Shown here piece by piece: positions 9,411 through 17,682 of a stretch of 64,000 bases of DNA. The position numbers and the translations under genes were made by a program. The first letter of the stretch is position 1. Every line of letters begins with the position of its first letter. Source of the DNA: a bacterium (lineage in GTDB: Bacteria > Myxococcota_A > Bradymonadia > UBA7976 > UBA1532); the NCBI GenBank assembly GCA_030427205.1, contig JAUHXC010000018.1:1-64000 (forward strand), read 5' to 3'. The notes below the pieces were generated by a model, which did not search any database, was not told where the DNA came from, and saw nothing but the letters and a program-made list of their open reading frames with translations.

Positions 9411-10172
9411 TCAAGCCGGCGCGAAGACCCTCAACGCCTCGCCGATTCGAGCCGCCACGTCGGCCTGCTGATCGACCGTCTCGATCAGGTCGTTGCGCAC
9501 CTCGAGCTCGATGAACGGTACGCCGTGGGCCTGACCGTGCTTCATGATCGAGTAGGTGAAGGCGCCGGCCTTGCCCGAGTACGGTTCATTGAGCGCCACG
9601 GCGAAGCCCTGTTTCTCGAGCGCGCCGCCCAGCGCCTCGGCCTCGGCCTCGTAGTCGTCGAAGAGCACACCGATCTCCATCGACCGACGCTGGCCGAGGA
9701 AGTCGGGGGTGTAGCTGTGCATCGACACCAGATGCGCCGGCCCGCGGGCGAGCCGCGCGCGACAGACGCGATCGACGGTGCCGTGATACGGGGCGTAGAG
9801 CGTCTCGATGCGGTGACGGACATCGGCCGGCGCGAGCCCCTGGTTGAAGCTCACCGGCACCTCGCCACAGCGCTCGACGACCAGCGTCGGGCTGTCGATG
9901 GGGCGGTTGGGGTCGACGAGCAACCGGCTGAAGTCGCTGAGCACCGCGACGCAGTCGAGCGCGCGGGCCATGGCTTCGGTGACCGGCGCGATGCCGCGGT
10001 CGAAGCCCCAGTGATCGTCGAGCAGCGCGCGGTCGGCGGCGTTGGCGACGACGCCGACGAGGCGGTTGGAGGCGTGCTCGCAGGTCAGGACGAACGGCCC
10101 GCTGGCTTTCAGCGGGTCGCCGACGACGCGAACGGGCGGGCGGATTTTGAGGGTGGGATCGGACGTCTGCAT
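9411..10172 (-). CDS. N-formylglutamate amidohydrolase family protein
   Basis: Encodes 253 aa. The start at 10172 (MQTSDPTLKIRPP) is chosen because the longer reading frame upstream is Ala/Arg-rich and overlaps the next gene; no strong ribosome-binding site is visible, so this start is uncertain. Family hallmarks are TCEHASN near the N-terminus, DWGFDRG-like HWGFDRG, the central SMHSYTPDF motif and MEIGVLFDD. The family (FGase, PF05013) hydrolyses N-formyl-L-glutamate to formate and glutamate in histidine or formamide degradation, and includes related enzymes acting on N-blocked amino acids. No histidine-degradation genes are nearby, so the exact substrate is open. Predicted cytoplasmic. Confidence 0.85.
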   Translation of the reverse strand: MQTSDPTLKIRPPVRVVGDPLKASGPFVLTCEHASNRLVGVVANAADRALLDDHWGFDRGIAPVTEAMARALDCVAVLSDFSRLLVDPNRPIDSPTLVVERCGEVPVSFNQGLAPADVRHRIETLYAPYHGTVDRVCRARLARGPAHLVSMHSYTPDFLGQRRSMEIGVLFDDYEAEAEALGGALEKQGFAVALNEPYSGKAGAFTYSIMKHGQAHGVPFIELEVRNDLIETVDQQADVAARIGEALRVFAPA

Positions 10173-10221
10173 GGCGGCAGCATACCGATCCCGCGGGGCC
10201 GATGCAGCGCTCGCGGCGCGA

Positions 10222-12030
10222 TCAGCGGCAGCAGAGCACCGGGGAGGTCGTGCCGCAGCCGACGTTGCGGCCGAGCCGGACCACGTCGCCGGTGATCCCA
10301 CCCCCGTTGCCCGCGCTGCGGTAGTCGAAGTCGATCATGATGCGGGTGCCGTCAGAGGCGTCGCCGCTGTTGTACATCAGGTTCTGGCAGTTGCCGTGCA
10401 GCGAGTTGTTGTTGCGGTTGTTGGTGTCCGACTCGTGGGACACCGTCCAGGTCCAGAGGCTGTCGGCCGCGACCCGGGCGTTGGCGGTCATCGCGCCGGT
10501 CGAGACCGCCCGGAAGACCTCGTCGGGGCTGCAGAAGTGCGCGGTGGGCTCGTTGGGGTAGGTCGAGCGGCACATCTCATTGGCCGCCCGCATGCCCGTC
10601 TGGCCGTTGAACGAGAAGCGGCCGTTCGAAGTCTGGTTGCTGCGGCCGAGCAGGAACGCGCCGCCCAGTCGCCCCAGCGCCTCTTCGATCGCCGTGATTC
10701 GGGCGTCGAGCGCCGCGTCGGCCGCCTCGACGCCCGCGGTCGTCGCGTAGTCGGCGAGCGCCGCCGCGGTGATGAAGCCGCGGGCGTCGAGCGCGGCGTT
10801 GGTCACGTAGGTCCGGCTGACGTCGGCCCGCAGCGTGTCGACATAGGCCACGGTGGCATAGCCCCGGGCGTCGAGCGCCGCGTCGGTGACGTAGCCCTGG
10901 TCGCGCACCCACTGCTCGGTCGCGTAGCCGTTGAGCGCCGCGCCGGTCAGATAACCCTGGTCGCGTACCCACTGCTCGGTCGCGTAGCCGTTGAGCGCGT
11001 CGGCCCGCAGGTAGCCCTGCTCACCCACATAGCCCATCACCCACTCTTCGGTGGCATAGGCCTCGAGCGCGTCGGCCCGCACATAGCCCTGCTCGCCGAC
11101 GTAGGTCCGCACCCAGTCCTCGCTGGGGTATTCGAGGCCGCCGAGCTGCTCGCCCACGTAGCCCCGCACCCAGTCCTGGTCGGTGTAGCCCTGGTCGCGC
11201 ACCCACTGCTCGGTCGCGTAGCCGTCGAGCGCCGCGGCGCCGAGATAGCCCTGCTCGCCCACATAGCCCCGCACCCAGTCCTGGTCGGTATAGCCCTGGT
11301 CGCGCACCCACTGCTCGGTCGCGTAGCCGTCGAGCGCCGCGGCGCCGAGATAGCCCTGCTCGCCCACGTAGCCCCGCACCCACTCTTCGTCGGTGTAGCC
11401 CTGGTCGCGCACCCACTGCTCGGTGGCATAGCCGGTCAGGTCGACGTCGATGTCGGCGATGTCGTCCTCGGTCAGATAGGCCTGATCCCGCACCCACTGC
11501 TCGGTGGCATAGCCCCGCTCGTCGAGGTTGGCCACCGTCACGTAGCCCCGCTCGCCGAGCACGTCCCAGCGGGCGTAGCCGGCGAGATCGGCCTGCGTCG
11601 CGAAGTCGTCGACGGTCAAGCCACCGATGGAGATCGCTGAGTTCGCCATCATCGCGTAGGGCACGCTGCCCACCCGCTGACGCGGCGTCGCCTCGCCCTC
11701 GTCGCCGACGCTGACGCCCAGGTAGCGCACCTCGCCGCTGCCCATGACACCCGCCAAGGACTCGATCATGCCCAGGTAGACATAGAAGACGCCCCCCTCG
11801 GGGATCACGTCCCACGTTTCGGTCCACAGAGCGCTCGGCGAGTCCCCGTCGGCATACAGGCGAAACGTCAGCGAGACTTCCTGGTCCTGGGGCATGCCGG
11901 CGTCGTTGGTCAGATAGCCTTGATAGGGCAGCACGTCGGGCACCTGAGCCGCGGCGGGCGCGGCCAGCAGGGCAAAGAGCGCGGCGGCGACGAGAGCCCG
12001 GAGGGCGGTGTGCTTCGGATCGCGGTTCAC
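10222..12030 (-). CDS. Secreted repeat (fibre-like) protein with WVRDQGY repeats
   Basis: Encodes 602 aa. It starts at GTG (12030) with GGAGGA at 12035-12040 and a type I signal peptide ending AAA-QV. Residues about 30-135 form a common secreted N-domain (LPYQGYL..., then VGSVPYAMMANSA). About 165-440 is a repeat region built on GYATEQWVRDQGY, DWVRGYVGEQGY and LGAAALD units, like repeats in phage-type and bacterial trimeric fibres. The C-terminal about 145 residues carry six Cys and end CGTTSPVLCCR, suggesting a disulfide-bonded globular tip. The start codon overlaps the stop of the upstream lipoprotein gene by 4 nt, so the two are translationally coupled and probably work together at the cell surface. 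Function unknown. Confidence 0.8.
   Translation of the reverse strand: MNRDPKHTALRALVAAALFALLAAPAAAQVPDVLPYQGYLTNDAGMPQDQEVSLTFRLYADGDSPSALWTETWDVIPEGGVFYVYLGMIESLAGVMGSGEVRYLGVSVGDEGEATPRQRVGSVPYAMMANSAISIGGLTVDDFATQADLAGYARWDVLGERGYVTVANLDERGYATEQWVRDQAYLTEDDIADIDVDLTGYATEQWVRDQGYTDEEWVRGYVGEQGYLGAAALDGYATEQWVRDQGYTDQDWVRGYVGEQGYLGAAALDGYATEQWVRDQGYTDQDWVRGYVGEQLGGLEYPSEDWVRTYVGEQGYVRADALEAYATEEWVMGYVGEQGYLRADALNGYATEQWVRDQGYLTGAALNGYATEQWVRDQGYVTDAALDARGYATVAYVDTLRADVSRTYVTNAALDARGFITAAALADYATTAGVEAADAALDARITAIEEALGRLGGAFLLGRSNQTSNGRFSFNGQTGMRAANEMCRSTYPNEPTAHFCSPDEVFRAVSTGAMTANARVAADSLWTWTVSHESDTNNRNNNSLHGNCQNLMYNSGDASDGTRIMIDFDYRSAGNGGGITGDVVRLGRNVGCGTTSPVLCCR
10840..11540 (-). repeat. 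Tandem repeats encoding GYATEQWVRDQGY units
   Basis: At least six copies of the GYATEQWVRDQxY block plus a divergent one (AYATEEWVMGYV) occur here. Two central copies form near-identical direct repeats of about 105 nt (35 residues) between about 11167 and 11400. The high DNA identity of the central units suggests recent duplication. Confidence 0.85.
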
Positions 12031-12890
12031 GGGGTCCTCCCCAGGCTGATGGGACGGAGGCGCAGACTCGGCGTGCGCATGCGGTGGATGGGTTCACGGG
12101 TGCCCAGCGTCATGCGCAGGCGATAGGGACCGACGCTCATCTCGCCGCCGGCGGAGATGAACTGCCCGCCGACGAACTGGATGCCTTCGCCGGGCGGGCA
12201 GCCGTTGGGATCGGCCTCGCCCGGGCAGGGATCGCAGGCATCGCCCACGCCGTCTGCGTCGCTGTCGGCCTGGGCCGGATTGGCCAGGCCGGGGCAGTTG
12301 TCTTCGTCGTCGGCCACGCCGTCCCGATCGGGGTCGACCTCGACCGGCAGCACCTCGGGGCAGACATCATCGACGGGCTTGCACTGGCGACCGAGCCCGA
12401 CCGAGCGACACTCGTAGCCGTCGGGGCACGGCGTCTCCTCGCAATCCTGCCCGCAGTGATACGGCCCGCCGTCGTCGCCGAGCAAGACACACTTGTCGGC
12501 CTCGCCCCCGCATTGGAAGTCATCGCTGCAGGGCGCGCACAGACCAAGGGTCGGCTGGCAGACTTCGCCGCCGAGCGAGACGTTGTTGGCGCAGAACTGA
12601 CCGGCGTCACAGGCGTCGGCGCCCGCCTGCGAATCGCATGGCCGGGTGCAGCGACCGCCGTCGGCGGTCGGAAGGCACAGACCGCTGAGGCAGTCATCGG
12701 GGCCATCGCACGGCGTATTCGGCGGATCGACTTGTGCCATGGGCATATCGGGGGCATCGCCGTCCGGCGTCTGCGCGTCGATGCCCCCATCTACATTCGG
12801 CGTGGGTGCCGGTGGATCGCCGGGCGCGGTGTCATCACACCCCGCCAGCGCCAGACCGAGCACCCAAGCCAAGGCGAGACTCTTGCGCAC
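12027..12890 (-). CDS. Lipoprotein with thrombospondin type 3-like Ca motifs
   Basis: Encodes 287 aa from a GTG start at 12890, preceded by a GGAG-type site. The signal peptide ends in a canonical lipobox (LAGC, Cys18) followed by an Asp/Pro-rich linker. A Cys-rich middle (about 60-180) resembles EGF-like or Dickkopf-like spacing. It is followed by thrombospondin type 3-like repeats (DPDRDGVADDEDNCP, DSDADGVGDACDPCP) that should bind calcium. The C-terminus has the pattern SAGGEMSVGPYRLRMTLG found at the ends of many secreted proteins. The TGA stop overlaps the GTG of the fibre gene (12027-12030), so expression is coupled. Likely a surface partner or anchor of that fibre. Confidence 0.8.
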   Translation of the reverse strand: MRKSLALAWVLGLALAGCDDTAPGDPPAPTPNVDGGIDAQTPDGDAPDMPMAQVDPPNTPCDGPDDCLSGLCLPTADGGRCTRPCDSQAGADACDAGQFCANNVSLGGEVCQPTLGLCAPCSDDFQCGGEADKCVLLGDDGGPYHCGQDCEETPCPDGYECRSVGLGRQCKPVDDVCPEVLPVEVDPDRDGVADDEDNCPGLANPAQADSDADGVGDACDPCPGEADPNGCPPGEGIQFVGGQFISAGGEMSVGPYRLRMTLGTREPIHRMRTPSLRLRPISLGRTP

Positions 12891-12993
12891 GGGGCTCCTC
12901 CCTGCTGCTCGAAGACCAGGGTCAGCCTACGGGTCGTCGCCGTATGGATCAATGCTGACAGTCGAGGGATTTCGGCGGGCGCGCGGATCATCC

Positions 12994-13122
12994 TCAACGC
13001 ACGACGAACAGCTCCACGAGAATGCCGGCGACCGTGAAGATGAACGCGACCAGCAGGATGAACTTGACCGCGTCTTTGATCTCGTCGTGCTTCACACAGC
13101 CCTCGAAAGCGGGACGCGTCAT
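12994..13122 (-). CDS. Small single-pass membrane protein
   Basis: A 42-aa reading frame with 12-20 soluble N-terminal residues (MTRPAFEGCVKHDEIKDAVK) and one strong hydrophobic helix (residues about 21-41). The start at 13122 has no clear Shine-Dalgarno sequence, and a longer frame upstream is Arg-rich and unlikely. The gene lies 103 nt upstream of the coupled lipoprotein/fibre pair on the same strand. It may be a genuine small transmembrane protein, but this rests only on the helix and charge pattern. Confidence 0.45.
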   Translation of the reverse strand: MTRPAFEGCVKHDEIKDAVKFILLVAFIFTVAGILVELFVVR

Positions 13123-13303
13123 TAGGTGCTGCCGGCGGCCTCGGGTCAAGCTCGCGGCGCCGAAAACCGCTGCGCGGGCCTGCCCGGTCCTCTGCCCGTC
13201 GGCGGATCGGCCGCGAGGAGCGGGCAGGCCCGGCGCCGTCGGCCACTGTAAGATCGGCGTCACACCGGGTCGGGTGCGCCAGACCCACCATCGGGAGTTC
13301 GCC

Positions 13304-15097
13304 ATGTCGCTCGTCTTCCATCAACCGTCCCGCCGGGCGCTGCTGCGCCCCGCCCTGCTCGCCGCCCTCGCCTGCTCCGCGCCCGCCGTCGCGTCGGCCT
13401 GCGGCGGCTTCTTCTGCAACAGCAACGAGCCGGTCAATCAGGCCGACGAGACCATCCTCTTCGCCCGCGAAGGCGACCAGGTCGAGATGCACGTACAGAT
13501 CCGCTACGCCGGCCCGCCGGTGGGCTTCGGCTGGCTGCTGCCCGTGCCGGCCGACGTCGAGACCGCGGTCTCGACCGATCAGCTGTTCACCCGGCTCGAC
13601 CAGCGCTACACCCCCCGCTTCCGCCTGCGCACCGAGTACGCCGACGGCTGCGAGCCGCCGCCGCCCGAGCCCGAAGAATTCCTCGCCGACGCCGGCATGT
13701 TCGCGCCGGACATGGCCGCGCCCGGCCCCGATGGGGTCAACGTGCTCAGCCGCGAGGCGGTCGGCCCCTACGACCGGGTCATCCTGCAAGCCGACGCCGT
13801 CGGGCCCCTGCTCGACTGGCTCGCCGAGAACGGCTACCAGGTGCCGCTCGGCGGCGATGAGCGGCTGGCCGACTACGTCGACAGCTCGGTCTTCGTGGCG
13901 CTCAAGCTGCTGCCCGGCGCCGACTCCGACGACATCCGGCCGCTGCGGCTGCGGTTCACGGCCCCCGCGCCGGCCATCCCGATCCGGCCGACGGCGGTCG
14001 CGGCGACCCCCGACATGGGGGTGGTGGTCTACATGCTCGGCGACGGCCGGGCGGTGCCGCGCAACTACCTGCACGTGCAGGTCAACGAGGCCACCATCGC
14101 CTGGGAGCGCGGCGGGGCGAACTATCGCGACGCGGTCTCCCACGCCGTCGACGAGGCCGCCGACGGGCGCGCGTTCGTCACCGACTACGCCGGCGGCCTC
14201 GATCAGCTCGGGCAGTTCGAACTCGACATCGATCTCGAGCGGCTCGCCGCGGTGCGGGTGCTCGAAGACCTGCGGCCCTTCCGCGACGTCCTGCAGGCCT
14301 CCGACCTGCGCCCGCTCGTGCGCGACGCGATCACACCGCCCGAGGGCGTCACGCCCGACGAGGTGCTGGGCCAGCCCTGGAACTACGACTGGACGACCAT
14401 CCCCTGCGATGGCGCGTGGATGGCCGCGACCATCGAGGAGAGCATCCTGCCCGTCTGGCGCGAGCTGGACGTGCTCTTCGACGCCCACGACCGCATCACC
14501 CGTCTCTTCACCACGCTGAGCCCGGCCGAGATGGAGGTCGACCCCATCTTCGATCTCAACCCCGATCTGCCCGAGGTGCCGGCCGTGCGCCAGGGCGTGC
14601 GCTTCATCGAATGCGGCGACGACGACTGGCCCGATTGGGACAGCGCGCTGATCACCACCCCGTCGGGCCTGCAGTATCGCCTCGTCGACGGGCGCAACCC
14701 GCACGCGGTGCAGCGGCAGCGGGGCGAGACGGTGCGCGGCGCGGACGAGGTCGGCGCCGCGGTGATCGAGCGCCCGTTCGCGGCGGGCCAGTTCGAGCCG
14801 ATCGCCGACAACCGGGACGCGCTGTCCGCGCAGTTCGTGGAGGACGGATCCGACGGCGGCGTCGGCGGCGCGGGTGGCAACGGCGGCAATGGTGGAGCGG
14901 GTGGCAACGGCGCAGGCGGCAATGGCGGGGCGGGCGGCAGTGGCGGAGCCGGCGGCGCGCCGGGTCTCGACGGCGGCCTGGCCGGCGATGACGAGCTGCA
15001 GGACAGCGGCTGCGCCTGCGACGCGGGCGGGGGCTCGCCGGGCGGCCTGCTCGTGGCGGGGCTGGTGCTGCTCGGCCTCGGCCGACGGCGCCGCTGA
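13304..15097 (+). CDS. DUF2330 protein with MYXO-CTERM-type anchor
   Basis: Encodes 597 aa. The start at 13304 follows CGGGAG at 13292-13297 and gives a clean signal peptide ending near ASA-CGG. The mature N-terminus CGGFFCNSNEPVNQADETILF is the hallmark of DUF2330 secreted proteins, whose function is unknown. After about residue 510 comes a Gly-rich linker (GGAGGNGG-type) and then a tail with a Cys pair (SGCACDAGG), a hydrophobic helix and RRRR at the very end. This is the layout of MYXO-CTERM sorting tags, in which a conserved Cys precedes the helix and basic cluster and a membrane protease processes the tag. The protein is therefore predicted to be surface-anchored. Convergent with the next gene (22-nt gap). 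Confidence 0.85.
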   Translation: MSLVFHQPSRRALLRPALLAALACSAPAVASACGGFFCNSNEPVNQADETILFAREGDQVEMHVQIRYAGPPVGFGWLLPVPADVETAVSTDQLFTRLDQRYTPRFRLRTEYADGCEPPPPEPEEFLADAGMFAPDMAAPGPDGVNVLSREAVGPYDRVILQADAVGPLLDWLAENGYQVPLGGDERLADYVDSSVFVALKLLPGADSDDIRPLRLRFTAPAPAIPIRPTAVAATPDMGVVVYMLGDGRAVPRNYLHVQVNEATIAWERGGANYRDAVSHAVDEAADGRAFVTDYAGGLDQLGQFELDIDLERLAAVRVLEDLRPFRDVLQASDLRPLVRDAITPPEGVTPDEVLGQPWNYDWTTIPCDGAWMAATIEESILPVWRELDVLFDAHDRITRLFTTLSPAEMEVDPIFDLNPDLPEVPAVRQGVRFIECGDDDWPDWDSALITTPSGLQYRLVDGRNPHAVQRQRGETVRGADEVGAAVIERPFAAGQFEPIADNRDALSAQFVEDGSDGGVGGAGGNGGNGGAGGNGAGGNGGAGGSGGAGGAPGLDGGLAGDDELQDSGCACDAGGGSPGGLLVAGLVLLGLGRRRR

Positions 15098-15119
15098 GAG
15101 CGGGCCGCCGGCTCGAGCG

Positions 15120-15695
15120 TCAGCGCACGCTGTTGCGGCGGGCCACCTGAGCCCGCAGCTCGGCGGCCAGGGTCGGATCGGCCTCCTTGTCGGCCGCCTC
15201 GCTCAAGGCCTTGGTCGCCTTGGGCCCGGGCACCTCGAACAGCGCGATCGCCGCCGTGCGCCGAATCTGGACCGACGGTTCGTTGAGCGCCGCGGCGAGC
15301 AGCGGCACCGCCCGGTCGCCATGGACCACCACGTAGCGCAGCACCTTGTGGCGCACACCGGCCGGGTTCTCGGCGCCCAGCGCGCTCTCGTACACGGCGA
15401 ACGTCCGCGCGTCGGGCCACCATTTCAGCGCTTCGAGCGCCGCCGTCCGCATGGGGCCGGCCTGGGCATCGGCCGCGATGACCCGCAGGATCTTGGCCGG
15501 ATCGGTCGCCGCCGCCTCGAATCGCGCCTTCTCCGGCAAGCCGTGATAGCCGCGCAGCAGCGCCTCGATCTGCGCCCGCTCGGCGTCCGCCGTCTGGGCG
15601 GCGGTCCGGGTATCGGTCTGCGGGTTGCTCGGCCCGGCGCACGCCGGCGCGGCGGCCAGCGTCAGCAACAGGGTCAACAGGGTCGGATGGCGCAT
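15120..15695 (-). CDS. Exported HEAT-repeat-like protein
   Basis: Encodes 191 aa. The signal peptide ends at APAC-AG; Cys19 could be a lipobox Cys, but the -3 residue is poor, so type I cleavage is equally possible. The body is helical, with HEAT-like signatures (PMRTAALEALKWW; VQIRRTAAIALFEV) that usually form protein-protein contact surfaces. The start at 15695 uses AAGGAG just upstream, overlapping the stop of the preceding protease gene (4-nt gap), so the two are probably co-translated. No enzymatic motif. It may be an accessory or chaperone-like periplasmic partner of the metalloprotease. Confidence 0.7.
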   Translation of the reverse strand: MRHPTLLTLLLTLAAAPACAGPSNPQTDTRTAAQTADAERAQIEALLRGYHGLPEKARFEAAATDPAKILRVIAADAQAGPMRTAALEALKWWPDARTFAVYESALGAENPAGVRHKVLRYVVVHGDRAVPLLAAALNEPSVQIRRTAAIALFEVPGPKATKALSEAADKEADPTLAAELRAQVARRNSVR

Positions 15696-15699
15696 CGAC

Positions 15700-17562
15700 T
15701 CACTCCTTCGTCAGCGGGTTGGCCAGGATGACCGACGCCTGCTCGGCGCTGACGACGTCGTGGTCCGGTCCGGCGAGCGGGAACATCAGGTTCGTCCAGT
15801 CGGGGCACCCGGTCGGGAAGTTGCGGGTATTGGTGCAATCGGGGGTATCGGCGATGGGGTCGGTGGTGCGCTGGTTCTGCTCGGTGGTGTGGTACAGCCC
15901 GAGGTAGTGCCCCACCTCGTGGGCCATGACCACGCCGGTGTAGCTGTTGCCGTCGATGACCTGGCCGCCGCCGTCCTGGAAGCGTCCGCCGAGGAACTCC
16001 GAGGTGAACACCACGCCGCTCGCCTGCGTGCCGTGCAGGCCCGCCGGACCGGGCAAGCCCTGGGAGATGCCGAGCACGCCGCCGGCGCCGGGCAGGGCGA
16101 ACGTCTGGATGAAGACGATGTTGAGGCTGAGGTGGTCGTCGAGGGTGTCCCCCGGCGCCTCGGTGAGGGTCAGCACCCGGCCGACGTCCTCCTGGCTGCG
16201 GATCACGCCGAACTGATTGGCGTCCTGACCGACGATGTCGAAGAAGCGCACCTCGCCGATCTCGACGCCCACCGGCGCATAGATGCCCTCGAACGCGTCG
16301 AGCAGCGCGCGCATGTTGCCGTTGCCCGGGGCCTGCGCCGCCGAGATGCCGATGTCGACGAGGTAGATGTTGAGGTCGATCTGGTTGCCAGGCGCGGCCT
16401 CTTCGATCTGATACCAGCACATCTGCTGCGCGTTGCTGGCGATGAGGTACTGGTGCAGGCCGGCCTCGAGCTGGCCCTGGAAGCGCGACGTCGCCGGCAC
16501 GACCGTCGGGTTGATGCTGCCGAAGAGCTGCGCGCCGGCGGTCTGGAAGCTGTTCTGACCGCGGAAGTCGATGCGCTGCCCGCTCGGCCGCTCGATCCGC
16601 GCCGGATCGATGCGCTGGCCGTCGATGGCGAAGGGCACGATCATGTAGGCCCCGGTATCGGGCTGCACCTCGTACTCGATGGCGAAGACGCCGTTCTGCA
16701 CCGGATCCTCGCAGAGGATGCCGAGCGGCGAGTCTTCGAGGCCCTCCGGCGGCGCCACCGGCTCGTTGGGATCGGGGAAGCACACCCCGAGCCCCTGGCC
16801 GACGGGCTGGCAGAGATAGCCCGACCCGCAATCACCCGGGGCCTGGCACATCCGCACGCAGAAGGTGGGGTCGTTGGCCACGAAGCAGCGGTTGTCGGTG
16901 CCGTCGTCCGGGCCGCGGGCGCAGTCGGTGCGGTCCGCGCAGCCGACGGTGGTGCAGTAGCCGCCGGGCCAGTCGACGATGCAGCCGCCGCCCGCGCATT
17001 GCTCGTCGCGCTCGCAGGCCATGCCGTCGAGGCGCTCGCCGTCTTCACCCGGCAGGCAGACGCCGCGGGGGCCGAAGTCGGCGCAGGTGTAGCCCTCGCG
17101 GCACGGCGCGGCGTCGCAGTTGACGGCGCAGATCGGCTCGCCCGCGTCGACACAGGTCGTCTCGAGCCCGCACGAGGCGCCCACGGTGCAGCCGATCTCG
17201 GCGCAGTAGCCCCCGGGGAAGTCCGGATCGGGCAGGCAGACGCCCTCGGCGCAATCCCCGTCCGCGCGGCACGGCTCGCCCGGTCCGGCGTCGCCGCTCG
17301 GCTCGGGCTCCGGTTCGGGCTCCGGCTCAGGTTCGGGCTGGGGCTCCGGCTCAGGCTGCGGCTCCGGCTCGGGCTGCGGCTCGGGCTCCGGTTGCGGCTC
17401 GGGCTGCGGCTCCGGCTCCGGCGTACCGCCCGCGCCGCCGGCGCCGGGGTCGATCATCAGGATCCCACCGTCGGGATCGGGGCCATCGGCATCGGGACTG
17501 GGATCGGCGCACGCCGCGAGCAGGGCGGCGAGGCACAGCGGCGTCAGGGTCGACGTTCGCAT
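15700..17562 (-). CDS. Pappalysin-like (M43) zinc metalloprotease lipoprotein
   Basis: Encodes 620 aa. The ATG at 17562 is preferred over a GTG two codons upstream because GGAG sits 5 nt before it. The lipobox is LLAAC (Cys18). A Pro-Glu/Gln tether (PEPQPEPE-type, about residues 48-90) is followed by Cys-rich modules (about 95-270). The catalytic domain has the metzincin motif HEVGHYLGLYH at residues 548-558 (zinc His548, His552, His558; general base Glu549) and a Met-turn (NLMFPLAG) near the C-terminus. CTNTRNFPTGCPDWTNLMF is typical of M43 enzymes. Predicted to be a cell-surface endopeptidase. Its substrate is unknown; the co-translated HEAT-like protein may assist it. Confidence 0.9.
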   Translation of the reverse strand: MRTSTLTPLCLAALLAACADPSPDADGPDPDGGILMIDPGAGGAGGTPEPEPQPEPQPEPEPQPEPEPQPEPEPQPEPEPEPEPEPEPSGDAGPGEPCRADGDCAEGVCLPDPDFPGGYCAEIGCTVGASCGLETTCVDAGEPICAVNCDAAPCREGYTCADFGPRGVCLPGEDGERLDGMACERDEQCAGGGCIVDWPGGYCTTVGCADRTDCARGPDDGTDNRCFVANDPTFCVRMCQAPGDCGSGYLCQPVGQGLGVCFPDPNEPVAPPEGLEDSPLGILCEDPVQNGVFAIEYEVQPDTGAYMIVPFAIDGQRIDPARIERPSGQRIDFRGQNSFQTAGAQLFGSINPTVVPATSRFQGQLEAGLHQYLIASNAQQMCWYQIEEAAPGNQIDLNIYLVDIGISAAQAPGNGNMRALLDAFEGIYAPVGVEIGEVRFFDIVGQDANQFGVIRSQEDVGRVLTLTEAPGDTLDDHLSLNIVFIQTFALPGAGGVLGISQGLPGPAGLHGTQASGVVFTSEFLGGRFQDGGGQVIDGNSYTGVVMAHEVGHYLGLYHTTEQNQRTTDPIADTPDCTNTRNFPTGCPDWTNLMFPLAGPDHDVVSAEQASVILANPLTKE

Positions 17563-17608
17563 CGGCACTCCATGGATCGAGTATCGCCGCCCGTCAGCAA
17601 GAACCGTT

Positions 17609-17626
17609 CCGTTCGTTCGCGAACGG
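17609..17626. promoter_or_regulatory. Stem-loop in the leader between two minus-strand genes
   Basis: A perfect 7-bp stem (CCGTTCG / CGAACGG) closes a TTCG tetraloop on the plus strand, between the transglutaminase-elicitor gene and the start of the metalloprotease gene. It could be a terminator of the upstream gene or a leader structure; no T run follows it on the minus strand. Confidence 0.4.
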
Positions 17627-17682
17627 CGAGCAGTCGACAGGGATAAACTTTTCCCAACAGCGACTTGGACAGCAACCGACCC

